Origin: Larus michahellis | Taxonomy: Eukaryota > Chordata > Aves > Charadriiformes > Laridae | Reading direction: 5' to 3' | Length of the DNA: 64,000 bases | Assembly (NCBI RefSeq): GCF_964199755.1 | Contig: NC_133898.1 | Coordinates: 105,886,847-105,950,846 of the forward strand | Part shown: in pieces, positions 36,209 to 48,100 of the stretch | How positions within the stretch are numbered: the stretch's first letter is position 1 | How the letters are laid out: each line of letters begins with the position of its first letter | Position numbers and translations under genes: made by a program | Notes under the pieces: model-generated | Database searches by the model: none | What the model was told of the DNA's origin: nothing | The model's input: only the letters and a program-made list of their open reading frames with translations

Positions 36209-36343
36209 GTGTAGTGAAGAAGAAACACAAACGCTTCATTTCCAAATCCTGCTGTCCCAGTACTTACCTTTATGAGTGTATCCTACCACACCTCCAACAG
36301 CCAGCAATGCAGCATATGCAAAACCAATCCAGTCAATAGCCAT
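29463..36343 (-). CDS. TMEM14A: Transmembrane protein 14A (TMEM14A), complete, 101 aa
   Basis: This is a small multi-pass membrane protein of the TMEM14/UPF0136 family. Human TMEM14A has been linked to stabilising mitochondrial membrane potential and restraining apoptosis; its molecular activity is unknown. In order of translation the coding exons are 36268-36343, 34411-34512, 30396-30483 and 29463-29502, all on the minus strand with GT-AG borders. The start MAIDWIGFAYAAL has a good Kozak context (ACCATGG). It is followed by SLAAGLTFGSVSGYGAY, IIMGMRFKRSKKLMPAGL and the ending LLMILRLVFMLL. These align with human TMEM14A throughout, at 101 residues against 99. Hydrophobic segments fall at about residues 6-23, 28-48, 58-74 and 82-101, with a basic RFKRSKK loop. 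It is convergent with the GSTA genes, as in human 6p12. Exon 2 has 10 untranslated bases before the ATG (acceptor CTTCTCCAG). Confidence 0.95.
30109..30315 (-). mobile_element. CR1 LINE 3' fragment in intron 4 of TMEM14A
   Basis: AGAATCATAGAATG followed by GGTTGGAAGGGACCTTGAAG marks the reverse-complemented CR1 3' end. The copy is about 200 bases, little diverged, and lies in the same direction as TMEM14A. Confidence 0.93.
30790..30890 (-). mobile_element. Very short CR1 LINE 3' fragment in intron 3 of TMEM14A
   Basis: AGAATCATAGAATGTGTTGG then GGTCTTTAAAGGCCACCTAG shows only the last 100 bases of CR1. It lies about 300 bases from exon 4 of TMEM14A. Confidence 0.88.
30891..34410 (-). other. 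Bulk of TMEM14A intron 3
   Basis: This is the longest intron of TMEM14A, AT-rich, with a T run at 33440-33454. No exon, repeat family or RNA gene was recognised. Confidence 0.5.
34513..36267 (-). other. TMEM14A intron 2
   Basis: The intron lies between the two hydrophobic-segment exons. A GC-richer island at about 35500-35720 stands out in AT-rich sequence but resembles no family I know. A 27-base T run at 36177-36203 lies about 65 bases from the exon 2 donor. Confidence 0.5.
36177..36203. repeat. Poly-T tract (27 bases) near the TMEM14A exon 2 donor
   Basis: On the transcribed (minus) strand this is an A27 run about 65 bases inside intron 2. It is the longest homopolymer in the window and likely to vary in length. 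Confidence 0.9.
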
Positions 36344-37299
36344 GGTCCCAACTCTGGAGAAGAAAACACATTGCAACTGAAAACAAACAAGTTCCTTCCT
36401 CCTGGTAAGAAGTAAAAATCATTACTTAAAGTGTTCTAAATAACACTACACTCTCCTAAGTTGTGTTTGACTACTGTGTAACATTCGAAAGGCTGAGGTA
36501 TGCCTACTAGCTATTTTACGATCTTTTCTCTAACTGCTGCTTTTCCTTACACCTCAGTATCGAGGTATACCATATTTACTTTTAGGGAAATTGGTGGTTT
36601 TTTGGATGTACGTGGCATGCATTTTTCCCAATCAAACGCAAGCAAAAAGCTTGCCACTGCCCAAAGCTGCCACTGCCCAGGTGTGTTGCACTTGTGCCAC
36701 ATGGCTGATCTGGGCATACGCTACGGACACACACAGGTCTTGTGAGCACACAGCTTAGTGCCCTTTCAGCCAGGCCGTACTTGGTGGACTTCAAGCGGAA
36801 TGCCACAGGCCCTGCAACACCAGGCAAAAATAGCAATTTTCAGAGTCTACCCAAAGTTTTCAGACAGAAACCTAGGCTGTTTACAGGAAGCTATATACAC
36901 AGGCGCTTTATCCTATCTCTGTCTATGCCCCTTTCATTTCACCTTTAGATTTTGATGCATTGTCCAAAGTTAGGCTCCTGTCCTCTAAAAAGCATTTAAT
37001 TTGCTGTTGTAATGCCGATCCTGGCTGTGCTCTGTAACGGCAGCAGTGCTGCTGGCCTGCAACCCCACAGCGTACGGCCTGTACCCCCAGCCATTGGGGT
37101 ACACCTTTCCCCTCCTTCTCCCAAATTAAGTACATGCTTAACTAAGCATACATTTCTTTTTTACCTGAGCGGGTGCTTTCTGGGTCACAGTGTTAAGGGG
37201 GGTTGGCAGGAAGGACCACACACTGCACTATTTCACGTCAGGCCTTTAATATTAAAAGGAGCAACTCACACCCCAGCTGTAATTCCCTCAGGAAGGCAC

Positions 37300-37765
37300 C
37301 TGGTTTTAGCGGGCCACGGCACCCCCAAAACCGAGGTCTGCAGAGGAAGGGGCCAGGCCCAAAGCCCGGCCTTTCACCCACCCGGCCAAGGCCGGGCGCT
37401 GCCGGCCATTCTCCCTCGGCCGGGGACTTCCCCCGCCGCCCCCCTCAGCCTCTCGCCAGGCTGCCCCCACCTCCGCTCCGCCCAGCCCAGCCCGGAGCTC
37501 GCTTCCCCCAGAGAAGGCAAGTGACCGCCGAGGGAAGCCCCACTGCCCCTCCATCACCCCCGCCGCGGCTCAGCCCAGCCGTACCTCGCTCCCGCCGCGC
37601 CGCGCCCGCCCTGCCGCCCTCCGACCTCCCCCGGCCCCGCCTCCCGCCCCCGCCGGGCACCGTCAGGCGTCGCGGGGCCTTGGAGCTGCTGGCGGCCGCC
37701 TCGCTGCTGCCTCGGTGGAGGGGAAGGAGGGCGTTTGCCGCCATCATGGCGGGGCCCAGCTGCTT
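37300..37765 (-). promoter_or_regulatory. CpG island and likely promoter with noncoding exon 1 of TMEM14A
   Basis: A GC- and CpG-dense block lies about 1 kb upstream of the TMEM14A coding start. On the minus strand a donor-like GCGAG|GTACGG falls at 37584/37585, and a second candidate CTCAG|GTAAAA lies near 37166. Two ATGGCGG motifs (YY1-type) face each other at 37737-37753, a usual position for a housekeeping start site. I place exon 1 tentatively at about 37585-37740. Open frames across the block on both strands reflect base composition. Confidence 0.75.
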
Positions 37766-38473
37766 GCAGAGCTCCTATGAGAGCGGAGGCAGTGGAGTTT
37801 TGTGGCCCTTGGCAGAGGCGGGGGTCGGGGAGACAGGCCCGGGGCAGCGGGGGGCTTTGCACCCTGTTTGTCGGGGCCCCTTAGCTGCAGGGCCCAGCTC
37901 CCGGGTTGGCATCTCCTCCTGCCCTCAGGTGCCGGGGCTCCATAGGCAGCAGAGAGATCCATGGCTTTTTTTAGCCTTTTAGGCTTAAAACACCTTGCCT
38001 TGCCATGTTGGGGGTGGAAGAACCCCTGAATTAGAGTCAGTCATGTCTGCAGAGCCGTGTCCCCAAAGGGTGCGCATGCATGCAGACCTGGCCAAGGCCT
38101 GGGGCTGGGCTCTCCTGCCTGTGCCGCCTCAGTGTCCCTGAGCGCCATCGCCGTGCAGGGCTCCCCTCTGCCCGCAGCCCCTCACATGGGGTGGTTCCTC
38201 TTGCCTCCTCCTCACCCCCATCTTTGCCACTTGGAGGGCTGCTTGCGTGAAGTCAGGTGGGCAGACGCACAGACCAAAGGCTAATAATGTTTGTCAGGGG
38301 AAACCAACCCACACAAGTCCCAAGACTCAGATACAACACACATAGCTAATTTATGAACCTGCTTGACATGGTTATTTTAACGCAGTGACTTCTCATGTGC
38401 TAGCCATGTTTGCTGCAGCTAATCTGCCACAAGCTATTTTTATCTGTATTTTGTCACCCTCCATAGTATTTAA

Positions 38474-38950
38474 TCATAGAATGGTTTGGATTGGAAGGGA
38501 CCTTAAAAATCTAGTTCCAACCCCTCCTCTGCCCTGGGCAGGGACACCTCCCATTAGACCAGGCTGCTCAAAGCCTCATCCAGCCTGGCCTTGAACACTT
38601 CCAGGGATGGGGCAGCCACAGCTTCCCTGTGCAACCTGTTCCAGTGCCTCACCACCCTCACAGTAAAGAATTTCTTCCTGATATCTAATCTAAATCTTCC
38701 CTCTTTCAGTTTAAAACCCTTCGTCCTATGGCTCCACTCCCTGGTAAAGAGTCCCTCCCCATCTTTCCTGTAGGCTCCCTTTAGGTACTGGAAGGCTGCT
38801 GTAAGGTCTCCCTGGAGCCTTCTCCAGGCTGAACAACCCCAACTCTCTCAGCCTGTCCTCACAGGAGAGGTGCTCCAGCCCTCTGATCATCTTCATGGCC
38901 CTCCTTTGGACCCGCTCCAACAGGTCCATGTCCTTCCTGTGCTTTCTTTA
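38474..38950 (-). mobile_element. CR1 LINE fragment, about 480 bases
   Basis: This is the reverse-complemented CR1 3' end (AGAATGGTTTGGATTGGAAG) followed by the body. Its minus strand still codes a remnant of the ORF2 C-terminus ([20 protein letters not shown]). It is 5'-truncated near the CAACAGGTCCATG words. Confidence 0.95.
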
Positions 38951-41900
38951 GCTTTCTGTCAAGTGAGGTGTTCTTGACCAGCGCAGGATGTGTCCTTCAG
39001 CAGTAATCAAGGGGTGCCCGCCTGTGACATTCCCCACGCTTCCATTGTTCCCACGTACAGGCTGAGCATAAACGTGGCCACAACAGGGAGAGACGCACAA
39101 TGCTGTGTGATGGGACTTGGATACCTGCCTTCATCAGGGGTCACTTGAAAATCCCTGCCAAAATCTTGTGTTTCCTTTAGATTTCTTTGCTTAAAGGTGT
39201 GGGAGTTTTCCGCTCCAACGAGCTTGCTGGAAAGCGAATCAGTATTCTCATTAGGGTTAACGTATTTAATTTCCACTCCTAATGTTCCATTTGTTTTTTC
39301 TGTTAGCGTTAACTGCTGTGACACCAACCCACTCTGTGTGAGCTGTCCAAGTCCGTCTGCTCGGTGGAAAACAGAACCGCTCTCCTTATCTCACCAGTGT
39401 CTGTGGGAAGGAAGACTGAAGGTACAGCAACTTTGGAAAACAAACATAGGACACTTGAGGGCAGGACGGCTCCAAAATGCAAACCAAAAGCAGATTCATA
39501 AACTGAAATCCCGAAATCTTGGATTTCTTTATGAAATATTCTGAGACTTGTGGCTCTTTAAAAGCACAGTAAAATAAACAATGGACTAAATGGAACAAAA
39601 CCATGCGATTCTATTTGAGAGGGCTCCAAAGTGGAACAAATACAGTGTCTTTTGGCACCTCTAGGATAATGACCAGTTGTGGTTACTGATTGAACGATAC
39701 TCCTCGCTAAAGTAGACTGGATAACCCTGAAATCTGGGTTAAATTTGAATTCTCATAATTATATGCTGTTTGTTATGTTCCCTTCCATTTTCAATTACAA
39801 AAAAGTATTTGGTATTGTTTTGCCTAAGATGTTACTTAAACTATTTTCTGATGTGAAACAGTTGCTGTAGCACAGGTAGTCTTCTGTGGGAGGTTTTTAA
39901 TGGGAGGACATTTCATTAAATTAGTTTGTTGGTAGCATGATAAATCGAACCCCTCAGTCCTAGCAGCAAGGTATATCAGAGCTAGCAGCAAAGCTAGTGT
40001 TAGCGTTGCTAAGTGCTTTCTATTCTAGTTTGCAGTTGTTCGTAACTGCCAGTTTGAGCTGCAATTTCCCCTGTTGGGTATCTGCTTCCAGCTGTTTTAT
40101 TTTAGCTTGTTTTCATTGTTTTGTTTTGTATTATGATTTGTTTGCTTAGTTTTTGGAAAGTTCCATTTACAACAATTGAGCCAACTATAAGGATGAATTT
40201 AGGGGAGAATACACAGTTTTGTCCATTATAAACATAACCATTCCACTGAACAGCCTCTAGCATCTCTCTGGTTTGGAAAAACAGATTTCAAATTTGGCAA
40301 GTAAATTGCTTTAGTTTCAGGGATATATTTTTCCATCTTTATGAAAATGTAACCTGAAGAGAAAAACAGTTAAAAATGCTGAGCTTTTTAAAATTGTACA
40401 GCCCAGTCCCTAGAACGTTTTGCTCATGTCGATCATGTGTGACTTTTTTTAGGCCCATCTGCGTTCACATCTGAAAGTATGCACTCTCTCTGTAGAAAAT
40501 CTGACTTTGTCGCTTGCTTTGCTATAGTGTTCTGTATAAAACAAGAAGGCTTTAAGGGGCGTGGGCTGAAATGCAATGCAGCCCATCTCCCTCCCCTTGA
40601 AAATTTTTGTTCAGGCTACCTGTTGTTAGAGAGGGTGCTGGCAGGATGAATCACATGAAAGACCTGTCTCCTGCTTGTAAGCTGTGTGCGGTTTTTGTTG
40701 GTCTTCCTGTATTAACACTAAAGGCTACTCATAGTTGCAAGCTCCAAGTAAGATTTAATGCTGACTTCTATCCCAGAACCTAATGTGATATCAGAAGGAA
40801 TCTGTAGAATAGAAGAGTGCCTCTGAAATACCAGAGACAGAAGAAAAGGTTCTGAGTGGGAAAAAGGGGGGGGGAAGGAGCATATAAGCACCTATTTTCC
40901 TGGGGGGAAAAGGAGCAGCTAAGCACCTTGAGACAGCTGTAATTCTCGAACATTTTGGTGCAAAACTCTCTTCATCAGGTGGGACTATGGAAAGGGAAGA
41001 GGAGTAAAATGTAGTTTTAAAAAAATGCAGATTCAGAGGCTTGAGGTTTAATAATCTGTAGTTAAATAAGGAAGGTCAGTTATGTTCTGCTACAGAAAGG
41101 TGACTGTTAGAAAGAAATTCTGTAAGCTTTCAAATATATATGTATACACACACGTGTATATAAGCAGTGAGAAGGGAAGTGTCGTTAAAAATAATAGAAG
41201 GTTGTTTTAAAAGGCTGAGGAGACTGATCTGGAGCCTCAGTGGGCTGCATTTATGCATCATTATCCCCCAGTCCTGAGGTGTCAGTTACTGGAAAATTTG
41301 GTATGAAAGCTTAGATCCGTAATCATCCCTGTCAGTTTAATCAAATGGTAAAAAGCAGAGATACTGCTCTTTATAATAACCATGAAGTAATCTGGCACAG
41401 CATGTACGTTAATAAACAACCACACAAACTAAGGCCTTTTCTATGAACTAAATATAAATGAGAACATGGACTAAAGCCTGCAAATGAAAAAGGGATGAGT
41501 TCTTGCGCAGTGATTTCACAGGAGATGGTGCTCAAATTTAACAGCTCACTGCTGCCAAAAGGGCCCCTTCATTTCCAATTCTGCTTTCCAGTCCCTTATT
41601 TTGTGCAGTAATTAGTGGGTTTTACACCTTCTTTCCCAGTCCTCAATGGCTGAGTCAACTCAGTAGCCCAGCAGAAACATAACGGGGCAGAAAAATAAGT
41701 AGGTTTTTGCTGAATTAGTTCAGTCAGGCATTTGTATCAGTTAATTCAGTCAGAAAGGTCTAACAAGCATCAGGACACAAACGAGGAGCTGGGACTGCAT
41801 GACCAGGTGGGAGACTGCAGAGACCCTCTGCAGGGGTCAGCAAGAAAGAGTGAGATAACCTGAAGCTATGTATTTCCTGACTTTCCAGGGAACTTTGCCT

Positions 41901-43385
41901 GTGAGAAAGCATTATGGTATGGCACTAAGTGAAATTCTTGGTAAATACAGTGAAATGCAGCTCAGGATTATGGTTCACTGTATTTCAGGAATCTTCCCAA
42001 GTGCTGAGTTCAACAAACTAGTATTTGTGGAAGCTAGCAAACACTGAGATAAGGTACATGCCCACAGAAACCTGCCTGTGGGGCCTTGGAGCTGACAATA
42101 TACAATTTTGCTGTGAGCTGACAATATCCACAATTTTACTGTGAGGTTTCCAGCAAAATTAGGTTCTAGCTACCTTTAATATTGGAGACGTTAATGGGAA
42201 CAAACTACAAGAATGTGATTGTGATACGCAGTGATTTGGGAGAGCATATGTAAAGTTGTTTCTGCCCATCAGGCATGATCAAAGGGCTGTAGCGGGTGTA
42301 AGGAGTGAATGATTAAACTGCCTTGGGGTTCTGATCAGTGGAGCGATTTAGTTTTCCTAGCTGAGTTCTCAAAAGCTGATAGACTGTCTCCTGAAGAAAC
42401 TGAGGTTTTTCTCTTCAGTATCTCAGGAGTCCTTGGGCTAAATAAATCCAGATTATGGTGGCTAGCTGTGCTCTGCTTCCGATATATCCCAAATTTCCCA
42501 TCTCTCTTAGTAAGCATGTGAATTTTAAAGCAGTTCAGGAAGTCAGTGTGAAACCCTGAGGGATTTCAGAGACATTTGAAGTGGACTGTTTGTCATTGTG
42601 TTATGTTTTCAGCTGATTGAAAACAACTTAGGAAGATGGAAGTTTCCTGAAAGGAAAGGAGAGATTTTGTGTGTGCGTGTGTATATTTTCAGACCCTTTC
42701 CCTAATACTTGTGGTCCTGTGATAGACATCAGACCTCTGATACCTCTCACCGCTATGTGCTTGGTACAGAGGCGTCTGTTTTCAGCTGCAAACACTGAGA
42801 GACAAGAGTTTCCCAGACAACAGCTCACCAAAGGACAGAGACACAGGATCCTTTGCCCTCTCCAAATTCTAGCAGATACACCGAGGCATGTCTAAAACCT
42901 ATGTATGCCTCAAGGCAGCTGCCTGGGCTAAAAGATAGTTTGAAGCTAGGAAAGTTTCAGGAGGAAAGTTCATATATGCATGCCCTGTCCTTACTCTTAC
43001 CTGACATCAGTTCACGCCCACTGTCCTTGCTGTTTCTCTCCTACACGTGGCCATTGACTGACACAGGAGCTTGAGCTGGCTGGACCTTTGGTCAGGTCCA
43101 GTATGGACAAGCTTATGGATAAGAGTATCCAAATAGTAAACATTCTTAGGATTATTCTCACACCAAAAAAAGAAAGGAAAGCAAAACGCAACCTCCCTCC
43201 CAGAAGGAAGAGGTCTGTGGGATCCTAACTTTTATGGGGTACATGGAGAGTGTCTCAAACTGATTTTGCAATAATCAGTTATTTCAATTGCTGGCTTCCT
43301 CATTCTTGATCCCTTCCTTGAACGACCTGCAGCATTCAGTGAACTCTATGCCAAGCCATGATGATAAATTATCAAAAAACTGAAA
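38951..43385. other. Intergenic region beyond the TMEM14A promoter
   Basis: No gene was recognised. A CpG-containing patch with a minus-strand open frame lies at 39007-39330. An alternating pyrimidine-purine tract (ATATATATGTATACACACACG) lies near 41137-41162. The remainder is AT-rich with no nameable element. Confidence 0.5.
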
Positions 43386-43389
43386 AAGG

Positions 43390-43940
43390 GCTTAGCTCAC
43401 TGTTGACATTTCTGCTCTGAAACTGCAGTCTTGGCAAGCTGATGATCCCTGGGATCCTTGCTGATGTATCAAAGAGAGGAGCGAAAGGCAGAGGGACAGT
43501 CCTGTTCAAACCCACACGCCGTACTCTCAGGGGGCAAAGAGAAGGGAGTGAGGCTATCCACAGAATGAGCTTCAATTTGGAGAGAGTGGATATGATCAGG
43601 ATTTGCAAAATCAAGGCAGTGGGTAGAGTGAATGCAGGTTGTTGTTCTCCAAATCCTGCAGTACTAGAACTAGGGGGCACTCATTGAAACTGATAGGAGA
43701 TTGGTTTAGAAAAGGTAAAAGGGAATACTTTTTTATATAGCAGATATAGTGAGCTTGTGTAATTTGCTGCCAGCAGAGGTTTTGGAAACAGCTCAGTAGA
43801 CTGAAAAGCAGACTAAACTATTAAATGGGCTACAGGTTCATAAAGAGATACTAAAAGGGGTGAGTAGGGATGTGGTCTCTAACATCCCTAATACAGTGAT
43901 CGTGGATGCTGGAGGAGTGCAAAGGAAACCCATAAAGTAG
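43390..43940 (+). mobile_element. Old CR1/L3-like LINE remnant
   Basis: The wording follows the 3' part of ancient CR1/L3 elements. It includes ACTAGAACTAGGGGGCACTC, a GAAACTGATAGGAGATTGG stretch and AATTTGCTGCCAGCAGAGG, followed by the AAAGCAGACTAAACTATTAA type of ending. It is strongly diverged. The assignment is from memory of the family's wording. Confidence 0.6.
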
Positions 43941-43999
43941 CCCATCTTACGTGTTCTCTTAAAATAGCATCTCTTGTTATTGGAGAAAGGATGCTGGTG

Positions 44000-45133
44000 T
44001 GTATTTGGTTTGTGTGGCGAGGTTTTGGTAGCGGGGGGCTACAGGGGTGGCTTCTGTGAGAAGCTGCTAGAAGCTTCCCCCATGTCCAATAGAACCAATG
44101 CCAGCTGGCTCCAAGATGGACCTGCTGCTGGCCAGGGCCGAGCCCATCAGCAATGGTGGTAGCGCCTCTGTGACAACACATTTAAGAAAGGGGGGAAAAA
44201 AACAACTGTGCAATTGCAGCCAAAGGAAGGACTGAGAATATGTGAGAGAAACAACTCTGCAGACGCTAAAGTCAGCGAAGAAGGAGGGGAAGGAGGTGCT
44301 CCAGGTGCTGGAGCAGAAATTCCCCTGCGGCCCATGGTGAAGACGACGCAGATTCCCCTGCAGCCCATGGAGGTTAACGTTGGAGCAGATATCCACCTGC
44401 AGCCCGTGGAGGACCTGATGCTGGAGCAGGTAGATGCCTGAAGGAGTCTGTGACCCCGTGGTGAGTTTGCCTGGGAGCAGGCTCCAGGCAGGACCTGTGG
44501 CCTTGTGGAGAGAGGAGCCCACGCTGCAGCAGGTTTGCTGGCAGGACTTGTGACCCCGTGGGGAACCCACGCTGGAGCAGTCTTTTCCTGAAGGACTGCA
44601 CCTCATGGAAGGGACCCATGCTGGAGCAGTTTGTGAAGAACTGCAGCCTTGCAGCCTGTGGGAAGGATTCATGTTGGAGAAGTTCATGGAGAGAACTTCT
44701 CTGTTGGGAGAGACCCCACGCTGGAGCAGGGGAAGAGCGTGAGGAGTCCTCCTGGGAAGGAAGGAGCGACAGAGACAACGTGTGATGAACTGACTGCAAC
44801 CCCCATTTCCCGTCCCCCTGCACCACTCAGGGGGAGGTAGAGAAATCGGGAGTGAAGTTGAGCCTGGCAAGAAGGGACAAGTGGGGGGAAGGTGTTTTAA
44901 GATTTGGTTTTATTTCTCATTATCTGCTCTGATTTGATTGGTAATAAATTAAATTAATTTTCCCCAAGTTGAGTCTGTTTTGCCCATGATGGTAATTGCT
45001 GAATGATCTCTCCCTGTGTTTGTCTTGACCCATGAGCCTTTTATTATATTTTCTCTCCCCGTCCAGTTGAGGAGGGGAGTGACAGAGCGGCTTTGGTGGG
45101 CACCCGGTGTCCAGCCAGGGTCAGCCTGCCACG
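44000..45133 (+). mobile_element. Long solo-type LTR of an avian endogenous retrovirus
   Basis: The segment reproduces a long LTR frequent in neoavian genomes. It opens near GTATTTGGTTTGTGTGGCGA, has a run of GCTGGAGCAG-containing units at about 44290-44730 and an AATAAA at 44943-44948. It ends near GTCCAGCCAGGGTCAGCCTG. No internal retroviral gene was seen on either side, so it is probably solo. I could not find a clean target duplication, so both edges are uncertain by a few tens of bases. It abuts the old CR1/L3 remnant. An open frame of 267 codons on its minus strand is an antisense by-product of the repeat. Confidence 0.82.
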
Positions 45134-48100
45134 TGGGGATAGCTGGATGTTGGTTTGACCCACCAGGGCATCCTTTGTGTTCTTTTCAGGGTCCTGGTTT
45201 TGTGTCCACAGCTATGTGAGGACAAATGTGATGTTGGTAGGAGTCTGTATTTTATTTTTTGAAGGCGATCTCTCAGGGTTCTTTTACCTCAGTGAAACCT
45301 GATGTTTAGCTCACTAACACTGTGTTGTACCTTGTTGACAAAACGTGTAGTTTTAGGACAATCCACATAGTATTCGCACTTAGAAATGGGCCTTTAGACT
45401 AAACTATAGCCCTCTTGATGCTCCACTTTTCCCCTGGGATCCTTCTGCTCTGTCTGCACTGAACTTGATGAATAATCATGTCCCAGGAAGGATTTTGTAA
45501 GCTATCATAGAATTTTCCCCCAGGATATCAGTGTATTTTGGATATAGTATTTGAGAGTCTTCTGCTGGAAAACGTATGGTGCAGCTGAAGGGGAGAGAGT
45601 GCCAGATTAGACAGATTACTAGGCATGAATCCCAACTCTTATTTGCATGAGTATTCCTTCTGCCTTTAGATAATCACATTAACATCAGGACTATTGCTTA
45701 CACAAGTACTACTGAGAAAAAGAGGTGAACAGGCTTGGGCGCTCAAAGCAATGTTTTAGTTCCAGCAGTTTCCCAGTGAGATTCTGACCTTGTTTCCTCT
45801 TCAGAGCTCATTAGTGTGGGGATGTTCAGTAAGGAGGACCACCCACTACTCAGGAATGATTACCAACCCATTTTCTAGACCTATCAGAGGTAACATTTTT
45901 AACAGTTCAGATGTTGTTTTCCTTCCCCTTCCAAAGCTCATCCCACACTTGGATACACGAGGGTATATTAGACAGTACTATATTTCATGCTTGGTTGATT
46001 ATGGAGCCAGATCTTTCGTCTGTGCTGAGGGTTTTTCTGCTGCTCCTGCAGTGCAGACAAGCCAGAAACCTTCCACAACCATGTGGTAAAGGAGCCCCTG
46101 GTGGGCTTTAAGACTGGTATCTCATGGTGGTTGTCATCAGGCAGCGTGGGTTAGGATGTGTCTTCTGCCAAGCCAGCCTGGAAGAGCACAGCTCAGTGAG
46201 ACCTCAGGGATCTCGCCTAATAACAGCAGTGACCTAGTTTGAAAAAAGAAAAAAACCCCCTATCTTCATTTTTTTTTGTGGCTGATGATACCCAAAGGAG
46301 TATCACTGTGGCTGCAAAGGGAGGATTATAAACATCAGATGATAGGAAGTGTTTACACGTCTACTTTTGTGTGCAATTAATCGAGTTTGGAAAAAATGAG
46401 TACTTTTTATTTGTACACCTAAAAGGAGAAGCCAAGTTAAAGCACTGATATAGATTGACCCCAAAAAATTAAAATGTGAGAAAAATAATGCCAACAACAC
46501 TGCAACTTAAACTCCGGATTTCAAGCCAAACATCTATGAAGGAAGAAGTATTCCATGGAAAAATATCATATTCTTGCCATCTTTCTGACCACAGAGTTAC
46601 ACTCGTTATGGTAAAGTGATAATTACAGCATTGTGAACACAATGCCACAGACAATGGCCTGTCAGTGTTTTTCCACTATAAACCCTCATGTGAGGTTTGC
46701 AATTTTGTAAAATACGATTATCTTTGGCTGGGATATCCAGCTACAATCTCAGTCCAGAAATAGATTTTTTTGTTGCTGTTTCCTTTACCAAGTTGTTCAA
46801 AGTTCAGTGTTTGGTACGTGTTAGAGCCTTCCTGATTGATTGCCTGCTTATGCCCTCTCCGTAGTGCGATGGTGCGTGGAGAGTTTGCTGCCGCTGTCAG
46901 TGCATCGGTGTTGGGCGGTGATGCTATCGCCAAGTCCACACTTTGGATCAAACTGCCTACATTTGTATCGGGGCAGTCTGGGAAAGTCAGGACAGCAGGG
47001 TTAGAGCAAATTAGCACTGACTAGCATATCCAGGCATGCACAGCGAAACATGCTTTAGGGAATACTAGAGTATGTTATTACAGCTATGGAAGGAGGGAGA
47101 ATTGGCCAGACCAATTTAATGGGTAAAATTGAAAAGATTTGTCTGTCTTACAGAAAAAGGAAATTCTGAGTTGATGTTACACCACCACCCTCCCCCCGCA
47201 AAATCCCAAACCCTATAGCGCTAGTGAAACTCTGCAACATACAAAAAACACTTGTACAGTTACAATTTTGATTCTTTTGGGGAGCTTAGCTAAGGCTCTT
47301 CTCTGTCGGACTGTGGTAACTGAGATCCGGATCCAGCCCAGTTTGTTATTGTCACAGACAACTCCAAGGGAAAATATGGTGCAAACAGTGAGTGCTGATC
47401 CCCAAATTGAAGCATAAAAGCATGTTTAATTACAAATGCTAACCACGTAACATCTGCGTATAAACTCCTGTGAAATAGGTCTGAAATAACTATATGTGTA
47501 ATGTCTTACTTAAAAATAATTATTTTGAGACAAATATTGTATGCTTTTAAGGGATCTCACCTGTATTTAGATGTGATTCACTAAACATGAATTTATTCTT
47601 TGTATGAATTTATTCAGTGTCAATGCTCTGGAAAAAAACATAAAATCCTTGTGCTACATTGATCTCTGGTTGCTTCAGCAACTTGTGAGACATTGCAGGG
47701 AAAAACTGCTGAGTTCTCATAGTTAAAAATAAATACGGATCAAAGCAGTTTATTGCTTTATTGACAGTATGTAATTAATCATCAATCACTGAACTATGCA
47801 TACAAGATCAGTAATGCAGTAGGTGAACCATACTGGAAATTTCTAAACAGCTTCCTGTAACTAATCCCAAAGCCTTCTTAGTGTACACATGCACACACAC
47901 AGCAACTCATGGACACACACACGGACGGACTTGTGTGCACCCCCTCACTCCTGGGCAGTCTGGGTTACAAAAACACCCCCCTTCCCAAAGATTGCAGGCC
48001 TCCCTGTTTACACATGCCTCCTGCGGGAGATGTGGCTCCTTCACCTTTATGCAGACGCCTGCAGCTCCCTGCAAGTTGTTGGCTGAACCACACACCCTTG

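Noticed and set aside
37203-37982. 259-codon open frame on the plus strand and several minus-strand frames
   Set aside because: Same composition effect in the TMEM14A CpG island. The content is low-complexity Pro/Arg without family resemblance.
44067-44870. 267-codon minus-strand open frame
   Set aside because: It is antisense to the internally repetitive part of the long LTR; the repeat unit itself lacks stops in that frame.
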